Part shown: positions 49,083 to 58,349 of the stretch, piece by piece
Layout: every line of letters begins with the position of its first letter
How positions within the stretch are numbered: the stretch's first letter is position 1
Assembly: GCF_021026315.1 (NCBI RefSeq)
Contig: NZ_JAJNCX010000004.1
Span: 124,001 to 188,000 of the forward strand
Reading direction: 5' to 3'
Length of the DNA stretch: 64,000 nucleotides
Origin: Rhizobium sp. C4
GTDB taxonomy: Bacteria; Pseudomonadota; Alphaproteobacteria; Rhizobiales; Rhizobiaceae
Notes under the pieces: model-generated
Databases searched by the model: none
What the model was told of the DNA's origin: nothing
What the model saw: only the letters and a program-made list of their open reading frames with translations
Program-made: the position numbers and the translations under genes

Positions 49083-49622
49083 ATGAAATCTAAGAAAAAA
49101 GCTGGAAAGCCACAGGCGAAACCCGCGGGAACAGCGCAATCACTGTTGCAGCAACTGGCAAAGCGCCCGGAGACGCTGTTCAGCGGCGCCTTCCGGCAGC
49201 AGACTGCCGCACTCTGTTTTCGCTACAAGGATGGCGGGGCGGAGATCGAGGTGCTGGTCGTCACCTCGCGCGGCAGCCGCAGCTGGATCATCCCTAAGGG
49301 CTGGCCGGTGAAGAAAAAGACGCTGGCCGAATCCGCCGCCATCGAGGCCTTCGAGGAGGCGGGCGTGCGCGGCAAGGTGCTGGAGCGGGCGATCGGGCGC
49401 TATACCTATCTCAAGGAGATCGACGGCGGCGCGGTCGTGCCCTGCATCGTAGATGTTTTCCAGATCGAGGTGGAGACGATCCATGACCGCTTCAAGGAAC
49501 TCGGCCAGCGCGTCATTGCCTGGGTGAGCCCGGTGGAGGCGGCGCGGCGCGTGCGCGAGATCGAGCTGAAATCGCTGCTCATCGATTTCCGTCCGCGCGT
49601 GGCCGGGCAGGGAGCGGCCTGA
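49083..49622 (+). CDS. Nudix hydrolase
   Basis: A 179-residue protein with a Lys-rich N terminus and a Nudix domain. The Nudix box is GWPVKKKTLAESAAIEAFEE followed by AGV; the usual REUXEE Arg is replaced (IEAFEE), as in a known subgroup close to diphosphoinositol polyphosphate phosphohydrolases. It may hydrolyse a nucleoside diphosphate derivative or polyphosphate-like substrate. The ATG at 49083 is preferred because upstream codons cover the PHO box. Confidence 0.88.
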   Translation: MKSKKKAGKPQAKPAGTAQSLLQQLAKRPETLFSGAFRQQTAALCFRYKDGGAEIEVLVVTSRGSRSWIIPKGWPVKKKTLAESAAIEAFEEAGVRGKVLERAIGRYTYLKEIDGGAVVPCIVDVFQIEVETIHDRFKELGQRVIAWVSPVEAARRVREIELKSLLIDFRPRVAGQGAA

Positions 49623-49688
49623 GTCTTGCGGGGCGCCGCTCTTGTTGTCTTTCGGTAGTCGGGCTAGCCCTCAACTCTCCGCTATCGG

Positions 49689-50162
49689 TCAGCCGGCCGC
49701 TGCGCGCTCCAGCCCGGCAATGTCGATCTTGTCCATCTTGAGCATGGCCTGGGTGACACGCTGGGCAGCAGCGGGGTCTGGCGACATCATCAACTCGCCG
49801 AGCCGCCTGGCGATGATCTGCCAGGAGAGACCCCAGCGATCGCGAAGCCAGCCGCAGCGCTCATAGGCCCCGCCTTCTCCAAGCTTTTCCCAAAGATGGT
49901 CGATCTGGGCCTGGTCGTCGCAGGAGACGATGATGGAAAAGGCATGGTTGAAACTGTCGAGCGGGCCGGCTTCGATGGCCATATAGCGCTGGTCGCCAAG
50001 CTGGAAGCCCGCCATCTGCACGCTGCCGGCGGGACCTGACGGCGTGTCGCCGGGGATGGGCGTGATCCAGTCAATGCGGGATCCGGGAATGAGATCCACA
50101 TAGGTCGCCAGCGCCTCGCGCATGCCTTTTTCGAACCAGAGATGCTGGGTGACGGTGGCCAT
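49689..50162 (-). CDS. VOC-superfamily protein, PhnB type
   Basis: A 157-residue protein of the vicinal-oxygen-chelate fold, starting MATVTQHLWFEKGMREAL with GGAGAG just upstream, and containing GERGCGWLRDRWGLSWQI-like sequence (YERCGWLRDRWGLSWQII) typical of the 3-demethylubiquinone-like (PhnB) group. Substrate unknown. Confidence 0.85.
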   Translation of the reverse strand: MATVTQHLWFEKGMREALATYVDLIPGSRIDWITPIPGDTPSGPAGSVQMAGFQLGDQRYMAIEAGPLDSFNHAFSIIVSCDDQAQIDHLWEKLGEGGAYERCGWLRDRWGLSWQIIARRLGELMMSPDPAAAQRVTQAMLKMDKIDIAGLERAAAG

Positions 50163-50181
50163 GGTTTCTCTCCTCCGGATT

Positions 50182-50201
50182 TTATGTTGATATAAACATA
50201 A
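50182..50201. promoter_or_regulatory. Operator-like dyad upstream of the VOC gene
   Basis: TTATGTT, 6-bp spacer, AACATAA is a perfect inverted repeat 20 bases before the VOC start codon. Sites like this are used by ArsR/SdpR-type repressors, often co-located with PhnB-like genes; none is in this window. Confidence 0.5.
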
Positions 50202-50292
50202 TTGAGAGGTCTGTCCATCGCCTAGGGAAGGGGTGGCGTTCCTTTTCGCCGGCGTTCGTGATATCCATATGTATATCCGACAGGAGCGAGCC

Positions 50293-50559
50293 ATGCCGAA
50301 GGTCGTCATTTCCAAATGGGGCAACAGTTCCGCCATTCGTCTTCCCAAGGCGATGATGGAGGATCTTGGCCTGAAGAACGGCAGCGTGGTCCGGCTTGAA
50401 AAGCGGGACGGGGTGATTTCGCTAGTACCGGAGACGCGGCGTGTGCCGACGCTTCGGGAAATGGTGGAAGAGATGGAGCGGCTTGGCTTCGAAAACGAGC
50501 CGGATACAGTCGACTGGGGTCCTGATGTCGGCTCCGAGCGCTTCTACGATCATGACTGA
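50293..50559 (+). CDS. MazE/AbrB-type antitoxin
   Basis: An 88-residue protein with the swapped-hairpin AbrB DNA-binding fold: VVISKWGNSSAIRLPKAMME then LGLKNGSVVRLEKRDGVISL. Its acidic tail would wrap and block the toxin. AGGAG precedes the ATG at 50293, and the end overlaps the toxin start by 8 bases. Confidence 0.9.
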   Translation: MPKVVISKWGNSSAIRLPKAMMEDLGLKNGSVVRLEKRDGVISLVPETRRVPTLREMVEEMERLGFENEPDTVDWGPDVGSERFYDHD

Positions 50560-50905
50560 GCGCTTGTCGTTGAATGCGGGGGACATTGTCCTCGTGGAAT
50601 TCGATCCCGCGTTGGGCACAGAGCAGGCCGGCATTCGCCCGGCGATCATCATTTCCTCCGATCTGATGCACGGCAGATCCAAGCGTGTGATCGTTTGTCC
50701 TATCACGAGAAACAATGCGCACTGGCCGACGAAGATTGCCCTGCCAGACAGTCTGAAGACCAAGGGCATGATCCTGACCGATCAGGTGCGCGCCATCGAC
50801 GAGCGCGAGCGGGTGCTCCGCGTGATTGAGCGGGCGGACAAGGAACTGCTTTGGCTGGTTCGCCGTTATGTCGCGCAATTGATCGGTTTTGGGGAAGACG
50901 CCTGA
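50552..50905 (+). CDS. MazF/PemK-type endoribonuclease toxin
   Basis: A 117-residue toxin: LNAGDIVLVEFDPALGTEQAG then IRPAIIISSD, followed by VIVCPITRN and LTDQVRAIDERER, the conserved MazF/PemK core. It cleaves mRNA at short sequences to halt growth when the antitoxin is lost. Translation is coupled to the antitoxin (ATGACTGA overlap). Confidence 0.9.
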   Translation: MTERLSLNAGDIVLVEFDPALGTEQAGIRPAIIISSDLMHGRSKRVIVCPITRNNAHWPTKIALPDSLKTKGMILTDQVRAIDERERVLRVIERADKELLWLVRRYVAQLIGFGEDA

Positions 50906-50975
50906 TCTCCTTCGCCTTGATGCACCCAATCTTGTCACCATCACAATGAAGACATTGTCACCCGGTGCAATTTAG

Positions 50976-50990
50976 GTCAGCATTACTGAC
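50976..50990. promoter_or_regulatory. Dyad upstream of the LysE-family gene
   Basis: GTCAG, CATTA, CTGAC lies 18 bases before the ATG at 51008; two direct TTGTCACC copies occur just upstream (about 50933 and 50955). Possible regulator sites. Confidence 0.35.
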
Positions 50991-51007
50991 ATAAATTCGG
51001 AGGGGTT

Positions 51008-51607
51008 ATGTCTTACCAGGCTTTTCTTGCATTGCTCGTCTTTGCTTTCTCGTCCTCGATCACGCCGGGGCCGAACAATATGATGTTGCTGACATCGGGC
51101 GTGAATTTCGGGTTTCGGCGGACGATCCCGCATATTTTCGGCATCGAGGTGGGTTTTGCGCTGCTGATCCTGGCGGTGGGGCTGGGGCTTGGGGCGCTGT
51201 TTTCGGCGGAGCCGCGGCTTTATCTCGTGCTGAAGGTTCTGGGTGGCGGGTATCTGTTGTGGATTGCCTGGCATATTGCGACGACGCGCAGCCTTGCGGA
51301 AACCAAGGGCGACGAAGAGGCGCGGCCGTTGACGCTGATGCAGGCGGCGCTGTTTCAGGCGGTCAATCCCAAGGCCTGGGTCATGGCCGGCGGGGCGGTC
51401 GCGGCCTATCAGACGCCTGACGCATACATTCGCGATTCATTTCTCATTGTCTTCGCCTTCATGGCGGTCGGTATCTTCTGCACGGCCGCCTGGGCGGGCT
51501 TCGGCACGGGGCTGAAAGGCTGGCTTGCCGATCCGCGCCGTCTCAGGGTGTTCAACATCACCATGGCAGTGCTTCTGGTGCTCAGCCTCTGGCCGATGCT
51601 GAAGTGA
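51008..51607 (+). CDS. LysE/RhtB-family amino-acid exporter
   Basis: A 199-residue membrane protein with about six helices and the family start FAFSSSITPGPNNMMLLTSG, plus FQAVNPKAWVMAGG. It would export amino acids or derivatives. The substrate is not evident. Confidence 0.9.
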   Translation: MSYQAFLALLVFAFSSSITPGPNNMMLLTSGVNFGFRRTIPHIFGIEVGFALLILAVGLGLGALFSAEPRLYLVLKVLGGGYLLWIAWHIATTRSLAETKGDEEARPLTLMQAALFQAVNPKAWVMAGGAVAAYQTPDAYIRDSFLIVFAFMAVGIFCTAAWAGFGTGLKGWLADPRRLRVFNITMAVLLVLSLWPMLK

Positions 51608-51610
51608 GCA

Positions 51611-52381
51611 TCAGGCGGGCTGGAGCTGCCGGTAGCACTGGTCCGCTATTGTCCGCAGCGCCTCGCGGCTGACCTCGCCGCTGACGGCATAGGCGAGCCC
51701 GTTGTCCATCCAGTAGAGCGTTTCTACTGCGCCGCTGGAGGCGAACTGGAAGGCGGTTTCGGTCTTCTTCTGAGTCCGGCCGAGAAGCAGCGTCAGGCGC
51801 TTGCCGCTCTGGTCCTCATACATCAGCAGCGCGCCGGCAACGCCGTCGACCGGGACGAGACGTCCGCCGACCAGCGTGTAGCCGGCCGAGGCAAGGTCCG
51901 GCGCCACGATCTTTTCGCCGAGCCGCTTGCCGAGCCAGGCGACGAGGTGATCCTTCTCACCCGCCCAGACTTCCACCGGGTGGCGGACTTCGCGGGCATA
52001 GATCGCGTAGGCGTCGCTTGCCTGTTCGAAGATCGGCGTGGCGGTGGCCGGGCTGCCGAGCAGGGACGGGAGCGCGAGGCCGGTCGCGGTGCCGAGTGCG
52101 AAGAGGGCGATTGCCGCGGCGGCGCGCATCGGCAGGCGGTCTAGGAGGCGCTTCGGTTGAGGCGCGGCAACGCGCGCGGCGTCACCGGGCCGCGTCGTGG
52201 CATAGGGGGCGAACATGTCCCGGATCGCGTTGTTCTGGCTCCGCCATGCGGCGACGCGGGCGGCGTCTTCCGGGTTTGCGGCCAGCCAGACCTCGATGCG
52301 CGCCTGTTCGTCGGCTGCCATTTGGCCGTCGGCATAGGCGTGGAGGTCATTTTCGGTCACGGGGTTCAGAGCATCGCTCAT
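51611..52381 (-). CDS. Transmembrane anti-sigma factor
   Basis: A 256-residue protein. The N-terminal sigma-binding part (ENDLHAYADGQMAADEQARI) is followed by a membrane helix (about residues 84-107) and a periplasmic sensor domain. It overlaps the ECF sigma gene by 4 bases and would hold that sigma inactive. The classical HxxxCxxC zinc motif is absent, so the signal is probably not thiol redox through zinc. Confidence 0.85.
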   Translation of the reverse strand: MSDALNPVTENDLHAYADGQMAADEQARIEVWLAANPEDAARVAAWRSQNNAIRDMFAPYATTRPGDAARVAAPQPKRLLDRLPMRAAAAIALFALGTATGLALPSLLGSPATATPIFEQASDAYAIYAREVRHPVEVWAGEKDHLVAWLGKRLGEKIVAPDLASAGYTLVGGRLVPVDGVAGALLMYEDQSGKRLTLLLGRTQKKTETAFQFASSGAVETLYWMDNGLAYAVSGEVSREALRTIADQCYRQLQPA

Positions 52382-52932
52382 TCGCTTCTCCTGAGCGGTA
52401 TGACATTATCGGCTTCGAGATAGCGCGCGATCTGCGCACGGGCGCGGGCAAGGCGCGACATCACGGTGCCTTCGGGAATCTGCAACAGCGTGGCGACCTC
52501 GCGATAGCTCATGCTTTCGATGACCACCAGCATCAGCACGGCGCGGAAATCCGGGGCGAGACTGTCGATGGCCGCAGTGAGCCTGCGCCGTTCCAGCGGA
52601 TCGCCGGCCGGGGAAAGGGTCGACGGCACGTCGTGGGCCTCGTCCAGCGGGGCCGTCCGGCGGCGCGCGGTGCGGACCGTGTCATTGCGGTAGAGATTGG
52701 TCATGATGGAGAAGGCCCAGGCCTTGAGGCTGCTGCCTGACCATTGGCCGCGTTTGACCAGCGCCCGCTCGAGACTGTCCTGCAACAGGTCTTCGCCATC
52801 GGCATCCGAGCGGGTGAGCGAGCGCGCATAGCGGCGAAGCGACGGCATGAGGTCAAGCATGCCGCGCTCGAAGCTTGGGGGACCGGCATCGCCGGAACCC
52901 CCGTTATTCTGCCGATCAGGGCTTTGCGACAT
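52378..52932 (-). CDS. ECF-family RNA polymerase sigma factor
   Basis: A 184-residue group 4 sigma factor. Region 2 spans SLRRYARSLTRSDADGEDLLQDSL (split as SLRRYARSLTR and DADGEDLLQDSL) and AWAFSIMTNLYRND; region 4 includes MSYREVATLLQIPEGTVMSR. It is the middle gene of an operon with a COG4315 protein upstream and the anti-sigma downstream. The ATG at 52932, inside the end of the upstream gene with AAGGGT before it, is preferred to 52953. Confidence 0.88.
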   Translation of the reverse strand: MSQSPDRQNNGGSGDAGPPSFERGMLDLMPSLRRYARSLTRSDADGEDLLQDSLERALVKRGQWSGSSLKAWAFSIMTNLYRNDTVRTARRRTAPLDEAHDVPSTLSPAGDPLERRRLTAAIDSLAPDFRAVLMLVVIESMSYREVATLLQIPEGTVMSRLARARAQIARYLEADNVIPLRRSE

Positions 52933-53287
52933 CCCAGATACCCTTGAAACCATCGCCCGTCGTGTCGCCCTTCTTCTGGTCCTTCACCCAGAAATAGAGC
53001 GGCATGCCGTCCTTGGCCCATTGCTTGGCGCCATCCTTGCGGTCAACGAGAGAAAAGGCGCCTTCCGCCTTCGCGCCTGCGGCTGCGATATAGGGCGGCC
53101 AGTTCTGCGCGCAGGCTTCGTAGCAGTTGGAAACGCCCTTCTTGTCGTTCTTGAAGGTGTAAAGCGTCATGCCGTTCTCACCCGCCAGCACATTGCCCTT
53201 GTCCGTCTTCACGGTGGTGGTCGGCTGAGCATAGGCGATGGAGGCGCCGGCGGCAAAGAGCAGCGTCAGGATAAGTCTCGTTTTCAT
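52916..53287 (-). CDS. Secreted COG4315 (YxFWxxD repeat) protein
   Basis: A 123-residue exported protein with a signal peptide (residues 1-20, cleaved after AYA). Two copies of the motif, LYTFKNDKKGVSNCY and LYFWVKDQKKGDTTGDG, match COG4315 predicted lipoprotein-like proteins, though no lipobox is evident. Function unknown. It overlaps the sigma gene, so it may be a regulated envelope-stress product. Confidence 0.85.
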   Translation of the reverse strand: MKTRLILTLLFAAGASIAYAQPTTTVKTDKGNVLAGENGMTLYTFKNDKKGVSNCYEACAQNWPPYIAAAGAKAEGAFSLVDRKDGAKQWAKDGMPLYFWVKDQKKGDTTGDGFKGIWDVAKP

Positions 53288-53396
53288 GATGATCTCCCAG
53301 GGTTCAGGTCTTCGCAGCGGGGTCTCGTGGCTGCGGACGGGAGTGAGACAATCGGCGGGCGGGTTTTATTCCCGCCTCCTGCAAAAAAATCGGCGG

Positions 53397-53885
53397 TCAG
53401 AAAAGCCGGCCGAGATCGGGCTTGGTCAGCATGAGCCAGATGATGGCGAGAACGGCTGCAAAGGCGGGAAAGCCGCAGGCAAACCAGATGCGATAGAGCC
53501 TGTGATAAAGGGCGGGCAGGGGCGCGTTTTCCGCTGCCGCTTTGCGGGCGAGATCCCGCAGCTGCATCTGGATGCGGACGACCGGCAGCCAGAAGAGCCC
53601 GGCGAGGCCATAAAGCAGCAGCGAACAGAAGATCCAGCCTTCGCCGAGCGGCCAGCCGGTGCGCAGCGCCAGCGCGACGCCGGTGATCGGCTGCAGGATG
53701 ACGGCGGTGGCGGTGAAGAGGAAATCGGCAAGAACCACGGTCGAGGCGACATGGGCGATCAGTGCCGCATTGCGCGTGCCGTTGGCGATGACCATGAAGA
53801 AGGCAATGCCGGCCCCGGTGCCGAGCAATACGGTTGCGCCGATGACATGCAGGAAGAGGAGGATTGAATCGAGTTCGATATCCAT
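53397..53885 (-). CDS. DUF2269 membrane protein
   Basis: A 162-residue protein with four membrane helices (about residues 8-30, 45-70, 82-102 and 135-155), matching DUF2269. Function unknown. Its start codon overlaps the stop of the upstream Rossmann/DoxX gene by one base, so the two are coupled. Confidence 0.85.
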   Translation of the reverse strand: MDIELDSILLFLHVIGATVLLGTGAGIAFFMVIANGTRNAALIAHVASTVVLADFLFTATAVILQPITGVALALRTGWPLGEGWIFCSLLLYGLAGLFWLPVVRIQMQLRDLARKAAAENAPLPALYHRLYRIWFACGFPAFAAVLAIIWLMLTKPDLGRLF

Positions 53886-55168
53886 CAGCGTTCATCCAGA
53901 ATGGCGAGTGCCACCAGTGTCAGCACCAGCGATGGCACGGTCTTGACCATGGGGCCGAGCGGGTCGAGCCAGAGGGCGGGCTCCAGGAGGAGAGAACCGG
54001 CCAGATAGCCGAGTGTGACGAGGATCATGCCCCAGAGCGCCAGACGCGTTCGCGGTCGGTACAGCACGGCAAGGCCGAGCACGGTGTCGATGAGGCAGGT
54101 GGCGACGGTCAGGCCCAGCGCTGCCGTTTGGCCCATATAGGCCTCGAAATGGCCAGCGGCGCGTGACGGGTCGAGAAGCGGGATCAGGCCCGAGGCGAGC
54201 CAGAAGGCCGAAAGGCAGAAGAGGATCAGCGGCTTCAGCAGATAGAGCCGTGCGAACCAGAGGTCCTGCGCGCCTGCCGGAATGCGGGCGATGAAGGTGG
54301 AGGCCGCTTCGAGTGGGAAGGGTGGCGCAGCACCTTTATCATCCGCGCTGACGCCGTGGCGCATGACGGCCATGGCGGTGGAGCGTAAGGGCGAGCGCCA
54401 GCCGAGCCAGCCGAGGGCGTCGGCGATGCCGGAAACGGGCGCTGCGGCAAAGGCCGGGAGGCTGACGGTCGGGGCAGGCGGCAGGCCGAGCCAGGCGCGA
54501 TGGTCGCGCACGAGGCTCGCCAGCGTTCCGGTTTGCCCTGCAAGCGTCAGGTCGGAGCCCGTGGCGATCTCTCCCTTGATGCATAGGGAAACGGCCTTGG
54601 CGACATCATCCAGGGTGACGGTTGCGACCGGACTAGCTGTGTGGACTAAGGGCAGGATCGCCGGTGCTGCCGCCAGCGCGCGGAGCAGCGCCGTGCCGCC
54701 GAAGGCATTGCGGCCGATGACCAGCACGGGGCGCAGGATGACATGGGGCAGGCCGCTTTCCGCCAATGCCTCGTCAGCGGCGCGCTTGGTCGCGAGAAAT
54801 TCGGTCTCGCCGGCGGGGCCGGACGTGTCGGCGGAAATCTGGATGAGCAGCTTGAGGCCGGCTGACCCGGCGGCATCATGGAGCGCAAGCTGCGCGCGTG
54901 TCTGCACATCCTTCAGGTGGTCGCTCAAACCATCCTGGAGTGCGCCGGCGCAATTGACGACAATTTCCTGATGTTCGAGCAGGCCTTTCCAGCTTTCAGC
55001 GGTGAGGAGATTGCTGAGATCGGCACGGACCCAGGCGATCTGCGGCATACGCGCAGCAAGGCGTGCGGTATCGCGGCCGAGACCGGTCACGGTATGGCCT
55101 TCGGCGGCGAGCTTTGCAGCGATATGCGATCCGATGAAGCCGGTCGCGCCCAGAATCAGGATGTTCAT
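53885..55168 (-). CDS. NAD(P)-dependent epimerase-like protein with DoxX-like membrane tail
   Basis: A 427-residue fusion. Residues 1-230 are an extended SDR domain with LILGATGFIGSHIAAKL and the conserved LRPVLVIG segment; residues 300-427 hold four membrane helices of the DoxX type. This architecture is found next to DUF2269 genes. It probably acts on a membrane quinone or lipid, but the substrate is unknown. Confidence 0.85.
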   Translation of the reverse strand: MNILILGATGFIGSHIAAKLAAEGHTVTGLGRDTARLAARMPQIAWVRADLSNLLTAESWKGLLEHQEIVVNCAGALQDGLSDHLKDVQTRAQLALHDAAGSAGLKLLIQISADTSGPAGETEFLATKRAADEALAESGLPHVILRPVLVIGRNAFGGTALLRALAAAPAILPLVHTASPVATVTLDDVAKAVSLCIKGEIATGSDLTLAGQTGTLASLVRDHRAWLGLPPAPTVSLPAFAAAPVSGIADALGWLGWRSPLRSTAMAVMRHGVSADDKGAAPPFPLEAASTFIARIPAGAQDLWFARLYLLKPLILFCLSAFWLASGLIPLLDPSRAAGHFEAYMGQTAALGLTVATCLIDTVLGLAVLYRPRTRLALWGMILVTLGYLAGSLLLEPALWLDPLGPMVKTVPSLVLTLVALAILDER

Positions 55169-55291
55169 GGTGCAACCCTATGTCGGTGCGGGTTGCAAAC
55201 CAAGCGTGGCGGATGATCGCGTCTGATCCTCGCCCTGTGTGGCGCGGTTGCGGCCACGTTTTGTTCTTGCCTTTCCCATACGAATCCTGCC

Positions 55292-56431
55292 ATGCCGGGG
55301 CCCATGGAACTTGCACCACAACAGGATGAGGCCCTGAAGGCCGTTTCGCGCTGGCTGAAAGAGGGCCGGTCGCCGCTTTTCCGGCTGTTCGGCTATGCCG
55401 GGACGGGCAAGACGACGCTGGCGCGGTATTTTGCCGAGCATGTTGACGGCGATGTGCTGTTTGCCGCCTTCACCGGCAAGGCCGCGCAGGTGTTGCGCTC
55501 CAAGGGCGCGACGAATGCCAAGACCATCCACTCGCTGATCTATCGCCCGCGCGGCGAAGAGGCCGTGGAGGACGAGGAGACCGGCAAGACTTCGATTGCG
55601 CCGATGTTTGCCATCAACCGGCAGAGCCCGGTGGCGAAGGCCGCGCTGATCATTGTTGACGAATGCTCGATGGTGGATGAGGCGCTGGGGCGCGACCTGA
55701 TGAGCTTCGGCACGCCAATCCTCGTGCTGGGCGATCCCGGCCAGCTGCCGCCGGTGACGGGTGGCGGCTATTTCACCGATGCCGAGCCGGATTTTCTGCT
55801 GACCGACATTCACCGTCAGGCGCGGGACAACCCTATCATCGAACTTGCCATGCATGTGCGCGAGGGCAAGGAGATCATGCAGGGTGATTGGGGAACGGCC
55901 CAGGTCATTTCGCGCAACGAGGTGACGCAGGATCTCGTGCTCGAGGCCGATCAGGTTCTCGTCGGCACCAACAAGACGCGGCGGCGCTATAACCAGCGGC
56001 TGCGCGAGCTGAAGGGGTTCACGGCGGATTATCCGCAGGCGGGCGACAAGCTGGTCTGCTTGCGCAACGACCCCGCCAAGGGGCTGCTCAACGGTTCGCT
56101 CTGGCAGGTCATGAGCTCGTCGCGCGAGACGGTGAAGCCGGGGATCAATCTTCTGGTCAAGCCGGAAGACGACGACATGGATCGCGGCGCGGCCAAGATC
56201 AAGCTGCTCAAGGCGGCGTTCGAGGATATCGACACGGAAATTCCGTGGCAGACGCGCAAGCGTTATGACGAGTTCGACTATGGCTATGCGCTGACCGTGC
56301 ACAAGTCGCAGGGTTCGCAGTGGAACAATGTCGTGCTGTTCGACGAGAGCTGGGCGTTTCGCGACACGCGGGAGCGCTGGCTTTACACCGCGATCACGCG
56401 GGCGGCCGAGCGGCTGACGATCGTCCGGTGA
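55292..56431 (+). CDS. RecD-like ATP-dependent DNA helicase
   Basis: A 379-residue SF1B helicase. Walker A is FGYAGTGKTTLARYF (Lys40), Walker B ALIIVDECSMVD, then LVLGDPGQLPPV and, near the end, the UvrD_C_2 motif GYALTVHKSQGSQW and TAITRAAERL. It is shorter than RecD2 and close in layout to phage Dda helicases. Role in DNA repair or replication is likely but unspecified. Confidence 0.88.
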   Translation: MPGPMELAPQQDEALKAVSRWLKEGRSPLFRLFGYAGTGKTTLARYFAEHVDGDVLFAAFTGKAAQVLRSKGATNAKTIHSLIYRPRGEEAVEDEETGKTSIAPMFAINRQSPVAKAALIIVDECSMVDEALGRDLMSFGTPILVLGDPGQLPPVTGGGYFTDAEPDFLLTDIHRQARDNPIIELAMHVREGKEIMQGDWGTAQVISRNEVTQDLVLEADQVLVGTNKTRRRYNQRLRELKGFTADYPQAGDKLVCLRNDPAKGLLNGSLWQVMSSSRETVKPGINLLVKPEDDDMDRGAAKIKLLKAAFEDIDTEIPWQTRKRYDEFDYGYALTVHKSQGSQWNNVVLFDESWAFRDTRERWLYTAITRAAERLTIVR

Positions 56432-57130
56432 TTACTTGATGATGCCGAGCAGAACGGCCTTGGCGACCGCCTGAAAGCGGTTGTTGGCGCCGAACTTGCG
56501 GATGATGGCGTTTTCCAGTTCGGCGATCTCGGCAAGGTTGAGACCCAGCGCCCGCGACAGCCGGGCAGGGGCATAGCCTTCCGACATCAGCGCCAGGCAG
56601 TGCAACTCGCGCGGCTCGAAGTCCGAGGCCTCGAAATTGTCGTTCGCATTGTCGGGAATGCCGGCCGCCTGTTCGATGAGATCATTGATGCGATGCATTT
56701 GGCGCAGCATGGTCGATTGCTCGGCCATCAGCTCGCGACGGCGCGTCTCAAGGGCCTGCAGGAAGAGATTGTCGGCGTCTTCCTGGCTGTGGGCGCGGTC
56801 AAGTGCTTCCATCAATTCCTGGATGACGGCGACCGGCATGCCGATTTCGCGGCAGGCGTTGATGATGGCCATGCGCACGGCCTGCTTGCGGTCATAGACG
56901 CGCATCAGGCCGGAGCGGCCGGCGGCAATCAGGTTCTTTTCCTCGTAGAAATGCAGCGTGCGGTGGGTGACACCGAAAGCATTGGCCATTTCGGCAATGC
57001 CGATGCCGTGGGCTGGAAGGCTGGGCGGCAGATCGATATCGGGTAAAAAACCAATCCGATCAACGGCTTTGGCAACGCCTTTGCTCGGGGCAACAGGGCT
57101 CCGCAAGCTCTCTTTACTTCCGTCTGACAT
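56432..57130 (-). CDS. Hybrid regulator: MerR-type N terminus, LuxR-type C terminus
   Basis: A 232-residue protein. Residues 44-110 form a MerR winged helix (IGIAEMANAFGVTHRTLHFY then EEKNLIAAGRSGLMRVYDR), residues 110-155 a coiled coil, and residues 168-232 a LuxR-like tetrahelical helix-turn-helix (DFEPRELHCLALMSEGYAPA then RLSRALGLNLAEIAEL). Having two DNA-binding modules is unusual. No adjacent target is obvious; pdxJ is divergent, about 400 bases away. Confidence 0.75.
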   Translation of the reverse strand: MSDGSKESLRSPVAPSKGVAKAVDRIGFLPDIDLPPSLPAHGIGIAEMANAFGVTHRTLHFYEEKNLIAAGRSGLMRVYDRKQAVRMAIINACREIGMPVAVIQELMEALDRAHSQEDADNLFLQALETRRRELMAEQSTMLRQMHRINDLIEQAAGIPDNANDNFEASDFEPRELHCLALMSEGYAPARLSRALGLNLAEIAELENAIIRKFGANNRFQAVAKAVLLGIIK

Positions 57131-57531
57131 GAATGTTCCCGCTTTCAGTCAGTCGTTGCCCGAGACCGGCAAATGTTTCGAATATCGAACTATTCGGTAT
57201 GGCTTCGCCATATTTTCTTCCAAATATATTTCCATAATCGTCACATCGCCGTCTCAAGCGACATCAGGTCCCGCCATCTCGCAGTTTGAGAATATACGTA
57301 CGCACCTTCTGCGCAATGCGGCTGAGGCCAGATGAGGGGCAATCCGGCCTGCATTTCACGTAATAACTGGAAACCGTGTAAATCGCGCCAAAACAGCAAA
57401 ATGGCCATTTGGCAGCATGGATGCATAAATTCGCGAGATGGTTGATCACCCGATTGCGACTGGCGCGGAAAAACGCTGTCCACTATGGTCGCAGTCCGTA
57501 ATCTCGACCTGCCTCAATGGATTTCATGCTC
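57131..57531. other. Divergent intergenic region, no gene seen
   Basis: About 400 bases between the MerR-LuxR regulator and pdxJ. It contains an AT-rich stretch (57205-57240) that may hold the regulator promoter. Short frames here have no coding character. Confidence 0.5.
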
Positions 57532-58284
57532 ATGACTGCCAAGCTTTCGGTGAACCTCAATGCCATTGCCATGCTGCGCAACCGGCGCGACCTGCCATGG
57601 CCGAGCGTGACGGGGATCGGCCGCATTGCTCTGGAAGCCGGCGCACATGGATTGACCGTGCATCCGCGCCCCGACCAGCGGCATATCCGTTTTACCGACG
57701 TGCCGGAGCTCCGCGCGCTGATTGACGACGAGTTTCCGCAGGCCGAGTTCAACATCGAAGGCTATCCGACCGATGACTTTCTGGAACTGGTCGAAAAGCA
57801 TCAGCCGGAACAGGTGACGCTGGTGCCGGACGATCCGAGCCAGGCGACCTCCGACCACGGCTGGGACTTCCGCGCCAACCGCGCGCGGCTGACGACGGTA
57901 TGCCGGCGGCTGAAGGCGGGGGGCTTCCGCATTTCGCTGTTTGCCGATGGTGATCCGGACCGCGAAGCGCTTGAGATCGCCCGCGAGGTCGGTGCCGACC
58001 GGATCGAGCTTTACACCGGACCTTACGGTGGTTGCTTCGATGATCCAGCCAAAGCGGAGAAGATTGCCGCCGAACTCGGCCAAACGGCAGCGATCGCCGC
58101 CGAACTCGGCCTTGGCGTCAACGCCGGTCACGACCTGACGGTGGAAAACCTGCCGCTTCTGGCAAGCCATCTCCCCATGCTGGCGGAAGTCTCCATAGGC
58201 CATGGCCTGACGGCGGATGCGCTGGTCCATGGCATGGCCGAGACGGTGCGGCGCTATCGCCGTGCCTGCGGCGAGAAGGTCTGA
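57532..58284 (+). CDS. pdxJ: Pyridoxine 5'-phosphate synthase
   Basis: A 250-residue TIM-barrel enzyme that condenses 1-deoxyxylulose 5-phosphate with 3-amino-2-oxopropyl phosphate in vitamin B6 synthesis. Family motifs are [48 protein letters not shown] and [13 protein letters not shown]. The ATG at 57532 fits the family N terminus; in-frame ATGs at 57517 and 57526 are alternatives. Confidence 0.94.
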   Translation: MTAKLSVNLNAIAMLRNRRDLPWPSVTGIGRIALEAGAHGLTVHPRPDQRHIRFTDVPELRALIDDEFPQAEFNIEGYPTDDFLELVEKHQPEQVTLVPDDPSQATSDHGWDFRANRARLTTVCRRLKAGGFRISLFADGDPDREALEIAREVGADRIELYTGPYGGCFDDPAKAEKIAAELGQTAAIAAELGLGVNAGHDLTVENLPLLASHLPMLAEVSIGHGLTADALVHGMAETVRRYRRACGEKV

Positions 58285-58349
58285 GGGATCAGGCGAACCG
58301 GCCTGACGCGCCGCCGGTCTGACGTCCACTCCTATATCACGACATGACA

